Shown here piece by piece: positions 42,457 to 49,960 of a DNA stretch of 64,000 nucleotides. Origin of the DNA: CADEDH01 sp039201605 (GTDB lineage Bacteria; Actinomycetota; Acidimicrobiia; Acidimicrobiales; SZUA-35); assembly GCA_039201605.1 (NCBI GenBank), contig JBCCRO010000015.1:62001-126000 (forward strand), given 5' to 3'. The translations under genes were made by a program, and so were the position numbers. Under the pieces are notes generated by a model, which saw nothing but the letters and a program-made list of their open reading frames with translations, ran no database searches and had not been told where the DNA came from. How positions within the stretch are numbered: the stretch's first letter is position 1; each line of letters opens with the position of its first letter.

Positions 42457-44752
42457 GGGGGGTCGTCGTCAGCTGGTCGGCCACCTCGGGAAGGGCGTCG
42501 GCGACGGCATTGGCCACCGCGGCGAACGCCCCGTTCGTGCCGCCCTCACCGATGCCCTTCATTCCGCCCGGTGTGTGAGGGGCCGGGGTCTCGGTCTGGT
42601 CCAGGCCCGGGGTGGGGAGGAAGTCGAAACCGGGCATCAGGTATGACAACAACGACCCGGTGGTGGGTTGACCGCGGTCGTCCACGGCGGCCTCCTCCAG
42701 CAGCGCGGCGCCGGCCCCCTGAGCCATGGCGCCATGGGTCTGCCCCTCGACGATGACCGGCTCGATCACCGTGCCGCAGTCCTGGACCACGTGGTAGTGG
42801 TCGATCGCCACCTGGCCGGTGTCGGGGTCCACGGCGACCCGACAGACGTGCACCCCGAACCCGAATGTGCAGTTGACCGGGTCGTAGGCGATGCGGGCGT
42901 GCAGCCCCGGTTCGCAACCGTCGGGGAGGGCCCGCCCCTGCCAGGCTCGGCGGGCCAGGGCGGCGAGCGGTCGGGAGTCGCCTCCCCCACCCGCCACTCG
43001 GGCCATGCCGTCGACCAGCTCGATGTCGACCGGGGCCGCCTCCAGCTCGTCGGCGGCGATCGCTCGGAGGGTGGCGGCCACCCGGTCGGTGGCGGTGATG
43101 AGCGCGGCACCGCCCACGGCCATGGTGCGACTGGCGGCCGTTCCGTAGGGGCTGTAGGGCGAGTGATCGGTGTCGGGCGCGGCCAGGCGGACCTGGTCGG
43201 GGGTCACGCCGAGTCGATCGGCCACCAGGCGGGCGAAGCTGGTGGCGTGGCCCTGGCCGTGGTTGACCGTGCCCAGGTCGATCGAGACCTCGCCGTCGGG
43301 GTCGACCTCGATCGAGGCGGTCTCGAAGCCGCCGATCGTTAGACCGATGGCGGCGTTGATCGTGCTGGAGCCGATGCCCGACATCTGGACGTAGGGGGCG
43401 TAGCCGATGCCGTAGCGGCGCCCGTCGTCCGGTGGGGCGGGCCAGGTCAGCGCTGCCTTCTCGGCGGCGACGAGGGCGGCGGCGTAGTCGCCGTTGTCGT
43501 AGGTGAGCCCGGCCCGGGTGGTGTAGGGCTGGTCGGTGGCGGCGATGAGATTACGACGACGGAGATCGAGGCGGCCGATACCGGTTGCGGCGGCGGCGAG
43601 ATCGATCAGTCGTTCGCGGAGGTAGGTGGCCTGGGTCTGACCGAAGCCGCGGTAGGCGGCGGTTGGAACGGTGGTGGTGGCGACCACCCGTCCCCGGCCG
43701 TGGTAGCGATCGAAGCGGTACGGCCCGGGCAGCATGCCGAGGTTGGCGAACAGGGGTCCCCCGCCGAAGATGGCGAAGTGGGCGCCACCGTTGCGAAGCC
43801 CGTCGATGTCGAGGGCGACGAATCGGCCGTCGCCGTCGAGGCCGAGGCGAAGGTGGTGGCGCTCGTCTCGGGCCTGGGTGGTGACGGTCAGCGACTCGTG
43901 GCGGCCCTCGGTCCAGGCCAGGGCCCGACCGGTGATGGCGGTGGCGACGGCGACGAGCAGCTCGTCATCATGGGGGTGATCCTTCACCCCGAAGCCGCCG
44001 CCGATGGCGGGGGTGGTGACCCGGATGCGGCGCCGGGGCCACCCCAGGACGGCGGCCAGCGCGTCGCGCACGGCGTGGGGGGCCTGGGTGGAGGTGATGA
44101 CCTCGAGCCGATCGCCGACCATGCGGGCCGCCAGCCCTCGGCCCTCCAGTGGGACCCCGGCGACCCGACCGAGTCGGAACGTCGCCTCGACGACGTGGCA
44201 GGCCTCCGCCAGGCGCGCCTCGACCTCGTCGGCCGGGTCGCCGACGGTGAAGTCGCAGAGGATGTTGCCCGGCCGGTCGGCGTGCAGGCGGGGGGCTCCC
44301 GGGGCGAGGGCGTCGTCGATGGTGGCGACCGGTGGTCGTTCCTCGATGTCGACCTCCACCGACTCGATGGCGTCGGCCAGGGTCGTCGGGTCGGGCCCGA
44401 TGAGGAGCCCGACCGGCTGGCCGACGTAGCGGATGACGGGATCGGCGAGGGAGCTGTACTCCTGGGTCTGATCGCCGAGTCGCCACACGATGGGGACCCG
44501 GTTCGGCAGCGAGGCGAAGGCGTCGAGGTCGAGGATCTCGGCGTTGTCGCCCACGGTCCCCTGCGCCTCAGCCCCTTCCCGGCGGGTCGACCGCCAGGTG
44601 CCATGCGCCACCGGGCTGCGGATGATGGCCACGTGTTCGTAGCCACCGGCGGCCACCACATCGGCCAGGTAGCGGGCGGCGCCGGTGACGAAGGGCGGGT
44701 CCTCCAGTCGGCCGGACCAGGGGCGGGCCACCCGAGCGCCTCGGTTGATCAC
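42416..44752 (-). CDS. Xanthine dehydrogenase-family molybdopterin-binding subunit
   Basis: A 778-residue large subunit of the molybdenum hydroxylase family (CoxL/XdhB type), which hydroxylates N-heterocycles or aldehydes with water as oxygen donor. The small a/b hammerhead domain is N-terminal (VINRGARVARPWSGRLEDPP). Cofactor-binding segments are GGGFGVKDHPHDDELL, AYRGFGQTQATYLRERL and VNHGQGHATSFARL. The C-terminal GGMKGIGEGGTNGAFAAVANAV bears the conserved catalytic Glu. GTG 44752 sits in a GTGA overlap with the MFS gene. The FAD and [2Fe-2S] partner subunits are not adjacent, which is unusual. Confidence 0.88.
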   Translation of the reverse strand: MINRGARVARPWSGRLEDPPFVTGAARYLADVVAAGGYEHVAIIRSPVAHGTWRSTRREGAEAQGTVGDNAEILDLDAFASLPNRVPIVWRLGDQTQEYSSLADPVIRYVGQPVGLLIGPDPTTLADAIESVEVDIEERPPVATIDDALAPGAPRLHADRPGNILCDFTVGDPADEVEARLAEACHVVEATFRLGRVAGVPLEGRGLAARMVGDRLEVITSTQAPHAVRDALAAVLGWPRRRIRVTTPAIGGGFGVKDHPHDDELLVAVATAITGRALAWTEGRHESLTVTTQARDERHHLRLGLDGDGRFVALDIDGLRNGGAHFAIFGGGPLFANLGMLPGPYRFDRYHGRGRVVATTTVPTAAYRGFGQTQATYLRERLIDLAAAATGIGRLDLRRRNLIAATDQPYTTRAGLTYDNGDYAAALVAAEKAALTWPAPPDDGRRYGIGYAPYVQMSGIGSSTINAAIGLTIGGFETASIEVDPDGEVSIDLGTVNHGQGHATSFARLVADRLGVTPDQVRLAAPDTDHSPYSPYGTAASRTMAVGGAALITATDRVAATLRAIAADELEAAPVDIELVDGMARVAGGGGDSRPLAALARRAWQGRALPDGCEPGLHARIAYDPVNCTFGFGVHVCRVAVDPDTGQVAIDHYHVVQDCGTVIEPVIVEGQTHGAMAQGAGAALLEEAAVDDRGQPTTGSLLSYLMPGFDFLPTPGLDQTETPAPHTPGGMKGIGEGGTNGAFAAVANAVADALPEVADQLTTTPLSPQRVWRILRAR

Positions 44753-46236
44753 GGTGCCGGTCCCGGTTGTGGCGTCGCCCTCAGGGCGGCCGATCGGGCG
44801 GCGCGTCGTTCCGGGGCGAGGGCGATGGGGACGGCGATGACGGCGGCGACGGCGGCCGTCACCAGTCCGGCCTGGGAACCGGCCCGGAAGGCGGCGAAGA
44901 CGGTGTCGGCGTCGACGTCGAGCAACGCCCGCTCCACCGACTCGGTTGCGGCGCCGGTCGGGAGCCGGGAGGCGAAGACCAGGCGTTGAACGGCGCCCAG
45001 GGCGGCCACCCCGATCGACGCCCCGATCTCGATCGAGGTTTCGTTGAGCCCGGCGGTGACCCCCGCCAGTTCGGGATCGCCGCCGCCGACCACCCGGTCG
45101 ATCGAGGCGGGAATGACGAGGCCGTTGCCGATGCCGGCCACCACCCCGGCGGCCACGAAAGTGAGCCGGTCTCCGGTGGGGACGAGGGCCATGGTCATGT
45201 AGCCCGCCGCCATGCAGACCAGACCGATCGCGATCGAGCGGCCGGTGCCGATGCGGCGGGCGATGTCGGGCGATCGGCTGGCGACGGCGAACTCCACCGC
45301 CCCGATCGGGGCCAGGAGGGCGCCGGTGACCAGGGCCGATTCGCCCCAGCCGATCTGCAGGTGGAGGGCGGCGACGAAGAGCACGCCGGCGAATCCGACG
45401 GCGGCCAGGATCAGGGTGGCCACTCCAGCCCGCACCTCGACCCGCTCGAACACCCGGAGCGGCAGCATCGGGTGGGCGTAGGACCGCTGGCGGTGGACGA
45501 AGGCGGTGGTGGCGACGACGGCGATGACGGCGGCGGCCACGGTGCGGGGCTCGGTGAGGCCCTCGGGGGCGGCGATCACGGTGTAGAGGGCGGCGCCGAT
45601 GGCGAGTGTCGACCACGCCGCCCCCGGCAGATCGAGGGGCCCGGTGGCGCCGCCCGGCAGACGAGGCACGATGGCGGCCACGCCGACGATGCCGACGGCG
45701 GCGATCACGACATTGAGCCAGAAGATGGCAGGCCAATCGGAGATCGTCAACAGCCAGCCGCTCATCAGCGGCCCGAAGGCCGCTCCCCCACCGGCCACCC
45801 CGGCCCAGATGGCGATGGCCCGGGCCTGCTCGCCGGGGGCGAAGACGTCGGTCAGCGTGGAGAGCGTGGCCGGCATCATCAGGGCGGCGCCGAGCCCGGC
45901 CACCACCCGGGCCGCGATGAGGGCGGCGACCGAGCCTGCGGTGCCGCCGATGATGCCGCCGATCAGGAGCAGGGCGAGCCCGCCGGCGAGCGTGGGGCGT
46001 CGTCCGATCCGGTCGCCGATCACGCCGCCGGTGAGGAGGAGGCCGCCGAAGACGACGGCGTAGGCGTCGACGATCCACTGCAGGGCCGAGGTGGAGGCGT
46101 CGAACTGGCGTTGGATGGTGGGGAGGGCGACGTTGAGGGCGCTGAGTGAGGAGACCAGCAGGAAGAGGGCGACGCAGCACACCACGAGCACCCGCCAACG
46201 GTCGGGGTGGTCGGTTGCCGGTGTGTGGTGGGCCAT
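44749..46236 (-). CDS. MFS transporter, DHA2 (EmrB/QacA-like) family
   Basis: A 495-residue membrane transporter with about 14 hydrophobic segments. N-terminal features are VALPTIQRQFDASTSALQWIVDAYAV (in outline) and motif A GDRIGRRPTLAGGL; motif C-like GAALMMPATLSTLTD follows. DHA2 members usually export drugs or metabolites by proton antiport. ATG 46236 (MAHHTPATDHPDRW) is chosen over an in-frame extension into the phosphoribosyltransferase gene. Inside a catabolic operon it might export an unwanted product or import a base; the direction cannot be told from sequence. Confidence 0.88.
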   Translation of the reverse strand: MAHHTPATDHPDRWRVLVVCCVALFLLVSSLSALNVALPTIQRQFDASTSALQWIVDAYAVVFGGLLLTGGVIGDRIGRRPTLAGGLALLLIGGIIGGTAGSVAALIAARVVAGLGAALMMPATLSTLTDVFAPGEQARAIAIWAGVAGGGAAFGPLMSGWLLTISDWPAIFWLNVVIAAVGIVGVAAIVPRLPGGATGPLDLPGAAWSTLAIGAALYTVIAAPEGLTEPRTVAAAVIAVVATTAFVHRQRSYAHPMLPLRVFERVEVRAGVATLILAAVGFAGVLFVAALHLQIGWGESALVTGALLAPIGAVEFAVASRSPDIARRIGTGRSIAIGLVCMAAGYMTMALVPTGDRLTFVAAGVVAGIGNGLVIPASIDRVVGGGDPELAGVTAGLNETSIEIGASIGVAALGAVQRLVFASRLPTGAATESVERALLDVDADTVFAAFRAGSQAGLVTAAVAAVIAVPIALAPERRAARSAALRATPQPGPAP

Positions 46237-46252
46237 GGCGATCGATCGGGCC

Positions 46253-47041
46253 TCAGGCGCCGTCGGGGGCGGCCGTTGGTGTCCACCCGCCGCCGTCGAC
46301 CGGCTCGAACACCGGGACCGTGCCGAGTGCAACGGTGCTGTCGACGTGGTCGGGCAGCTTGGCCTTCCACAGGTCACCCTCGGTCAGCAGGGCGCCGAGG
46401 GCGACGACCCGACCGCCGCCCCGCTGCAGCAGGCGGACGCCGGCGGCGGCGGTGCCCCCGGTGGAGAAGACGTCGTCGATGAGGACGACGTTGCGATCCT
46501 CGATGCGGTGGAGCATTTTGCGGTCGAGGCGGAAGGCCTGCTCGGCTTCGGTGGTGATCGACGACAGCGGCTCGACCAAGCCGTCGGCCAGGTGGGTTTT
46601 GGGGGTCTTGTGGAGCACGACCATCTCGTCGTGGCCGAGGGCGCGGGCCGTCGCCCAACCGACCGGAATGCCGAGGGTGGCGGCGGCCGCCACCACATCG
46701 GGCTCGAAGGGCGCCAGCTGCTCGGCCAGCTCGACCCCGGCCTGCTCGATGAATGACAGCGGCACGTCGACGGTGATCAGCAGCGAGATGGCCAGGCTGT
46801 CGTTGAGGGCGAGGAGAGGGAGGTCGATGGCCTGGCTGCCGACCTGGGCCGGGTAGGTGTCGGTGTACACCCCGGTGATCGGATCGTCGACCGGTCGGTC
46901 GGTGGTGGGCCCGTCGGTCGGGTCGGTGGTGGGCCGGCCGATCGGGTCGGTGGTGGGCCCGTCGGTCGTGGCTGCCGGCATCGGAGGCTCGGGTGTACTC
47001 GCCTTGGGCGCCGGGGATTCGGGTGCCGGGGTCTCGGTCAT
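46253..47041 (-). CDS. Purine/xanthine phosphoribosyltransferase-like protein
   Basis: A 262-residue type I phosphoribosyltransferase. The PRPP-binding motif is VVLIDDVFSTGGTAAAGVRL (about residues 194-213). HKTPKTH and the aromatic/hydrophobic VGWATARALG segments fit the adenine/xanthine PRTase group, which converts a free base and PRPP to a nucleotide. The first 75 residues are a Pro/Thr/Asp-rich low-complexity extension made of 8-residue repeats (TTDPIGRP, TTDPTDGP and similar), unusual for a PRTase. The start ATG 47041 overlaps the amidohydrolase stop (ATGA). It would salvage the base produced or imported in this locus. Confidence 0.85.
   Translation of the reverse strand: MTETPAPESPAPKASTPEPPMPAATTDGPTTDPIGRPTTDPTDGPTTDRPVDDPITGVYTDTYPAQVGSQAIDLPLLALNDSLAISLLITVDVPLSFIEQAGVELAEQLAPFEPDVVAAAATLGIPVGWATARALGHDEMVVLHKTPKTHLADGLVEPLSSITTEAEQAFRLDRKMLHRIEDRNVVLIDDVFSTGGTAAAGVRLLQRGGGRVVALGALLTEGDLWKAKLPDHVDSTVALGTVPVFEPVDGGGWTPTAAPDGA
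46899..46970. repeat. 24-bp tandem repeat, three copies
   Basis: The core TCGGTGGTGGGCC recurs at 46899, 46923 and 46947 with a period of exactly 24 bases. It encodes the 8-residue repeats in the N-terminal extension of the phosphoribosyltransferase gene and is a likely site of copy-number change. Confidence 0.85.
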
Positions 47042-48474
47042 AGCGCAGGCTCCTTGCCGAAGTCGGTGGCGACGCTTGTGGTGGGCGGCAGTCGCCGTCG
47101 GCGCTCGAACAGCTCCTCGGCCGCGGCCTGGGCTTCGGCGGCGACGGCGGCCACATCGACGGTGAGCACCTCGCCGCCGGTGACCAGGTGGCGGCCTTCG
47201 ACCCACACGTCGGCCACATCGCGGGCGGAGGCGGTGAACACGAGGTGGGCGGGCACGTTGAAGTCGTCGCCGCCGAGGACGGGCACGAAGTGGAGGCTTC
47301 GGAGGTCGACGGCGACCAGGTCGGCCGCCTTGCCCTCGGCGATCGAGCCGGTGACGTCGTCGAGGCCGAGGGCCTTGGCCCCCGAGAGGGTGGCCATGTC
47401 GAGGATGTCCCACGGGTCGCCGACGGTGGGGTCGAGGTCGCTGACCTTCTGCAGGAGGGAAGCGAACTTCATCTCCTCCAGCATGTCGAGGTTGTTGTTC
47501 TCCTTCTCGCCGTCGGTACCGAGCGCCACCGTCATCCCGGCCTGGCGGTAGTGACCGATGCGGGCCGGACCGGAGGCGAGCTTCATGTTGGAGCACGGGC
47601 AGTGGGTGACGGCGGTGCCGGTGTCGACGCAGACCTGGATCTCGGTGTCGTCGAGCCAGACGCCGTGGGCGACGACGGCGCGCCCGTCGAGGATGCCCCG
47701 CTCGGCGAACACCTCGATCGGTCGGCCGCCGTGGAGGCGGACGCACTCCTCAACCTCCCACGTGGTCTCCGAGGAGTGGGTGTGGAGGCCGGTGTCGTAC
47801 TCGGCGGCGAGGGCGGCGGCGGCCCGGAACATGTCGGGCGAGCAGTAGAAGAGGTGTTCGAGGCCGACCCAGGTCCGTACCCGACCGCCGGCGGCGACCC
47901 GGTGGGTGTCGAGGAGCCGACGATTGGTCTCCAGTGTCTCGAACCACGGGTAGCGGTCGGCGGTGTAGGGGGCGAGGGTGGCCCGGATGCCGAGGGTGTC
48001 GGCGGCCCGGGCTGCGCCCTCCATGTGGCGCCACATGTCGAGCACCGAGGTGGTGCCGCCGAGGAGACCCTCGGTGTAGGCCATCCACGAGGCGGCTTCC
48101 GCGATCTCGGGGGTGAGGGCCCGATGGGCGGGGTCGACGTGGTTCTCCAGCCACTCCCACAGGGCCAGCGACTCCGCCGTTCCCCGCAGCAGGCCGGAGT
48201 GGAGGTGGCAGTTGTGGAGGCCGGGGATGATCACGTGCCCGGTGCGGTCGATGACGGGGACGCCCGACGTAGCGGTGGCGTCGACGGCGGTGCCGACGGC
48301 TTCCGGCCGGACGACGCCGCCCGCCGCCGGGTGGTGCGAGACCTCCTCGGGGGTGCCGACGGCGGCGATCACCCCGTCGAGGACGAGGACGGCGCCGGGG
48401 TCGAGCCAGGCCCTGTCCCCCTCGCACGGGAGGACGACGGCGCCGGTCAGCAGGAACGAGGTGGGCCCGGTCAT
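47038..48474 (-). CDS. Amidohydrolase, ATZ/TRZ (SAH/guanine/cytosine deaminase-like) family
   Basis: A 478-residue metal-dependent hydrolase. Zinc-site motifs are VIIPGLHNCHLHSGLLRGT (HxH), LHTHSSET (His plus catalytic Glu nearby), VVAHGVWLDD (His) and VALGTDGEKENNNLDML (Asp). THCPCSNMKLASG is a family position. Members deaminate guanine, cytosine, S-adenosylhomocysteine, 8-oxoguanine or triazines such as hydroxyatrazine. The NNNLDM segment and LALWEWLENHV fit the TRZ/ATZ subgroup. It belongs to a six-gene minus-strand operon with ATGA overlaps on both sides. A nucleobase or N-heterocycle is the likely substrate. Confidence 0.88.
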   Translation of the reverse strand: MTGPTSFLLTGAVVLPCEGDRAWLDPGAVLVLDGVIAAVGTPEEVSHHPAAGGVVRPEAVGTAVDATATSGVPVIDRTGHVIIPGLHNCHLHSGLLRGTAESLALWEWLENHVDPAHRALTPEIAEAASWMAYTEGLLGGTTSVLDMWRHMEGAARAADTLGIRATLAPYTADRYPWFETLETNRRLLDTHRVAAGGRVRTWVGLEHLFYCSPDMFRAAAALAAEYDTGLHTHSSETTWEVEECVRLHGGRPIEVFAERGILDGRAVVAHGVWLDDTEIQVCVDTGTAVTHCPCSNMKLASGPARIGHYRQAGMTVALGTDGEKENNNLDMLEEMKFASLLQKVSDLDPTVGDPWDILDMATLSGAKALGLDDVTGSIAEGKAADLVAVDLRSLHFVPVLGGDDFNVPAHLVFTASARDVADVWVEGRHLVTGGEVLTVDVAAVAAEAQAAAEELFERRRRLPPTTSVATDFGKEPAL

Positions 48475-48833
48475 GGCCTCGGGTCCGAGGGTGGTGGCGA
48501 TGGCGATGGCGATGGCGAGATCGCGGCCGTCGGCGGCTGCGGGCGCTGCGGCGGGGTACCAGGGTGGGCGGTCAGCGTCGGGGTGGGCCCGGGAGCGGCG
48601 GTGGGGTCGGGGGCGGTGCTCGGGCGTGGGCTCGGGTCGGTTGCGGGGTCGGCGGTGCGGTGGGCGGTTGAGGTGCGGTGGGCGGTCGGCGTCGGGGTGT
48701 CGATCGGAGCGGGGGCGGGGGTGACGGTGGGGGTCGGGCCGGGAGTGATGGTGCGGGCGGGGGCGGGGGTGACGGTGGCGGTCGGGGCGGGGGCGGGGGC
48801 GGCGGCGGGAACGACGAGCTCGGGCGCCGTCAT
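48471..48833 (-). CDS. Pro/Thr/Ala-rich low-complexity protein
   Basis: A 120-residue sequence starting MTAPELVVPAAAPAPAPTAT and continuing as Pro/Thr/Ala/Ser repeats to the end; no domain, signal or membrane segment is visible. Its ATG lies in an ATGA overlap with the oxygenase stop, and its TGA in an ATGA overlap with the amidohydrolase start, so it is in the operon's translational chain. The plus strand here is extremely G-rich. It may be a disordered linker protein, or a decayed gene whose frame survives as repeats. Confidence 0.5.
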   Translation of the reverse strand: MTAPELVVPAAAPAPAPTATVTPAPARTITPGPTPTVTPAPAPIDTPTPTAHRTSTAHRTADPATDPSPRPSTAPDPTAAPGPTPTLTAHPGTPPQRPQPPTAAISPSPSPSPPPSDPRP

Positions 48834-49756
48834 CCCGGCATCGAGGCTTCGAAGCGGGCCTGCAGGTGCTGGCCCGCCGTGGTGGCCGGGTAGCGAGGCG
48901 GGTTGTCGGCGTCGGTGCAGGTGGGGAGCACCTCGATCACGGCGTCGTGGTCGAGGTCGTAGAAGCAGGCCACCGAGTAGCGGGACCGGCCGGGCACGCC
49001 CAACACCCGATGGCGGGTGGAGGTGTAGCGGTCGTTGGTCCACTGGGCCAACAGGTCGCCGACGTTTATCACCAGCGCCCCCGGCTCGGGGTGAACGGCG
49101 ATCCAGCTGCCGTCCTTGGCCTGCACCTCCAGGCTGCCGGCGTCGTCCTGGGCCAGCATCGTGACCGCACCCCAATCGGTGTGGGCCCCGCAGCCGAACT
49201 CGTCGTTGCCGGCGGCGGCCGGTCGGGGCGGGTAGTGCAGGAGGCGGAGGGTGCAGACCGGGTTGGTGTGGAACGGGGTGAAGAAGTCCTCGGGCAGGGC
49301 CAGCGAGAGGGCCATGGCCCGCAGGAGCCGCTCACCGAGATCCATGGCGGCCGCGTGGTAGGTCATGATCGGGTCCTTGAACCCGTCGAGGTCGGGCCAG
49401 GTGTTCGCCACCTGCATGGGCCCGGAGGAGCCGGCCAGATGCTCGGGACCGAACGACCACGCCTCCTTATGGTCGGCGGCGGCCTCCTCGTCGAGGCGTT
49501 GGTTGCCTGCCGGGTCGTAGCCCCGGTTGGGGCGGTCGTCGCTCCAGGCGGCGGCCATCTTGGCCGTCTCCGGCAGCTCGAACACCCGCCGGGTCTGGCC
49601 GAAGGCCTCGTCGATCAGCTCTGTCGAGATGCCATGACCGGTCACCGTCAAGAATCCGACCCGTTCGCATGCTTCTCCGATGTCCGTCGCCACGCTGCGA
49701 CGTTCCGCCTTGTCGGTGGAGAAGAGCCCGGAAATATCGATCGATGGAACGGTCAT
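48830..49756 (-). CDS. Isopenicillin-N-synthase-like Fe(II)/2-oxoglutarate oxygenase (copy 3)
   Basis: A 308-residue member of the same family as the genes at 30317 and 37524. It starts MTVPSIDISGLFSTDKAERR at ATG 49756, with GAGG upstream. DIOX_N features include ERVGFLTVTGHGIS. Iron ligands are in CGAHTDWGAVTML (H-x-D) and STRHRVLGVPG, and the 2-oxoglutarate arginine is in RSRYSVACFYD. It is the first gene of the six-gene minus-strand operon running to 42416 and is divergent from the secreted protein at 49961. Confidence 0.88.
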   Translation of the reverse strand: MTVPSIDISGLFSTDKAERRSVATDIGEACERVGFLTVTGHGISTELIDEAFGQTRRVFELPETAKMAAAWSDDRPNRGYDPAGNQRLDEEAAADHKEAWSFGPEHLAGSSGPMQVANTWPDLDGFKDPIMTYHAAAMDLGERLLRAMALSLALPEDFFTPFHTNPVCTLRLLHYPPRPAAAGNDEFGCGAHTDWGAVTMLAQDDAGSLEVQAKDGSWIAVHPEPGALVINVGDLLAQWTNDRYTSTRHRVLGVPGRSRYSVACFYDLDHDAVIEVLPTCTDADNPPRYPATTAGQHLQARFEASMPG

Positions 49757-49931
49757 GGCACCTCGCAATCAACCTTGTCCCGACGCTGTGACCAAGGCAT
49801 TTCCCCACCGTGAACGTCGCGTTTCGACCGTTCCCGGTGTGGTCGTCGCCGTGTGTGGCCGCCGGATGACGACGGGCGACGGCGAGTCGTCGGGACGCTG
49901 TCCGATTGGCGTCGGGTTGGCGCCCAGCTTG

Positions 49932-49958
49932 CGAGCACGGCCCTTTCTACCGTGCTCG
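49932..49958. promoter_or_regulatory. 8-bp inverted repeat directly before a start codon
   Basis: CGAGCACG (49932-49939) and CGTGCTCG (49951-49958) are perfect reverse complements around an 11-base loop, ending two bases before ATG 49961. In RNA it would form a hairpin over the initiation region; as DNA it could be an operator. Confidence 0.45.
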
Positions 49959-49960
49959 AC

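Noticed and set aside
44753..46198. Upstream extension of the molybdenum-enzyme frame
   Set aside because: It only shadows the MFS gene; the GTGA overlap at 44749-44752 gives the real start.
44749..46377. Longer MFS protein starting at 46377
   Set aside because: The extra N-terminus is Ser/Arg-rich and overlaps the phosphoribosyltransferase gene; ATG 46236 directly precedes the first membrane segment.
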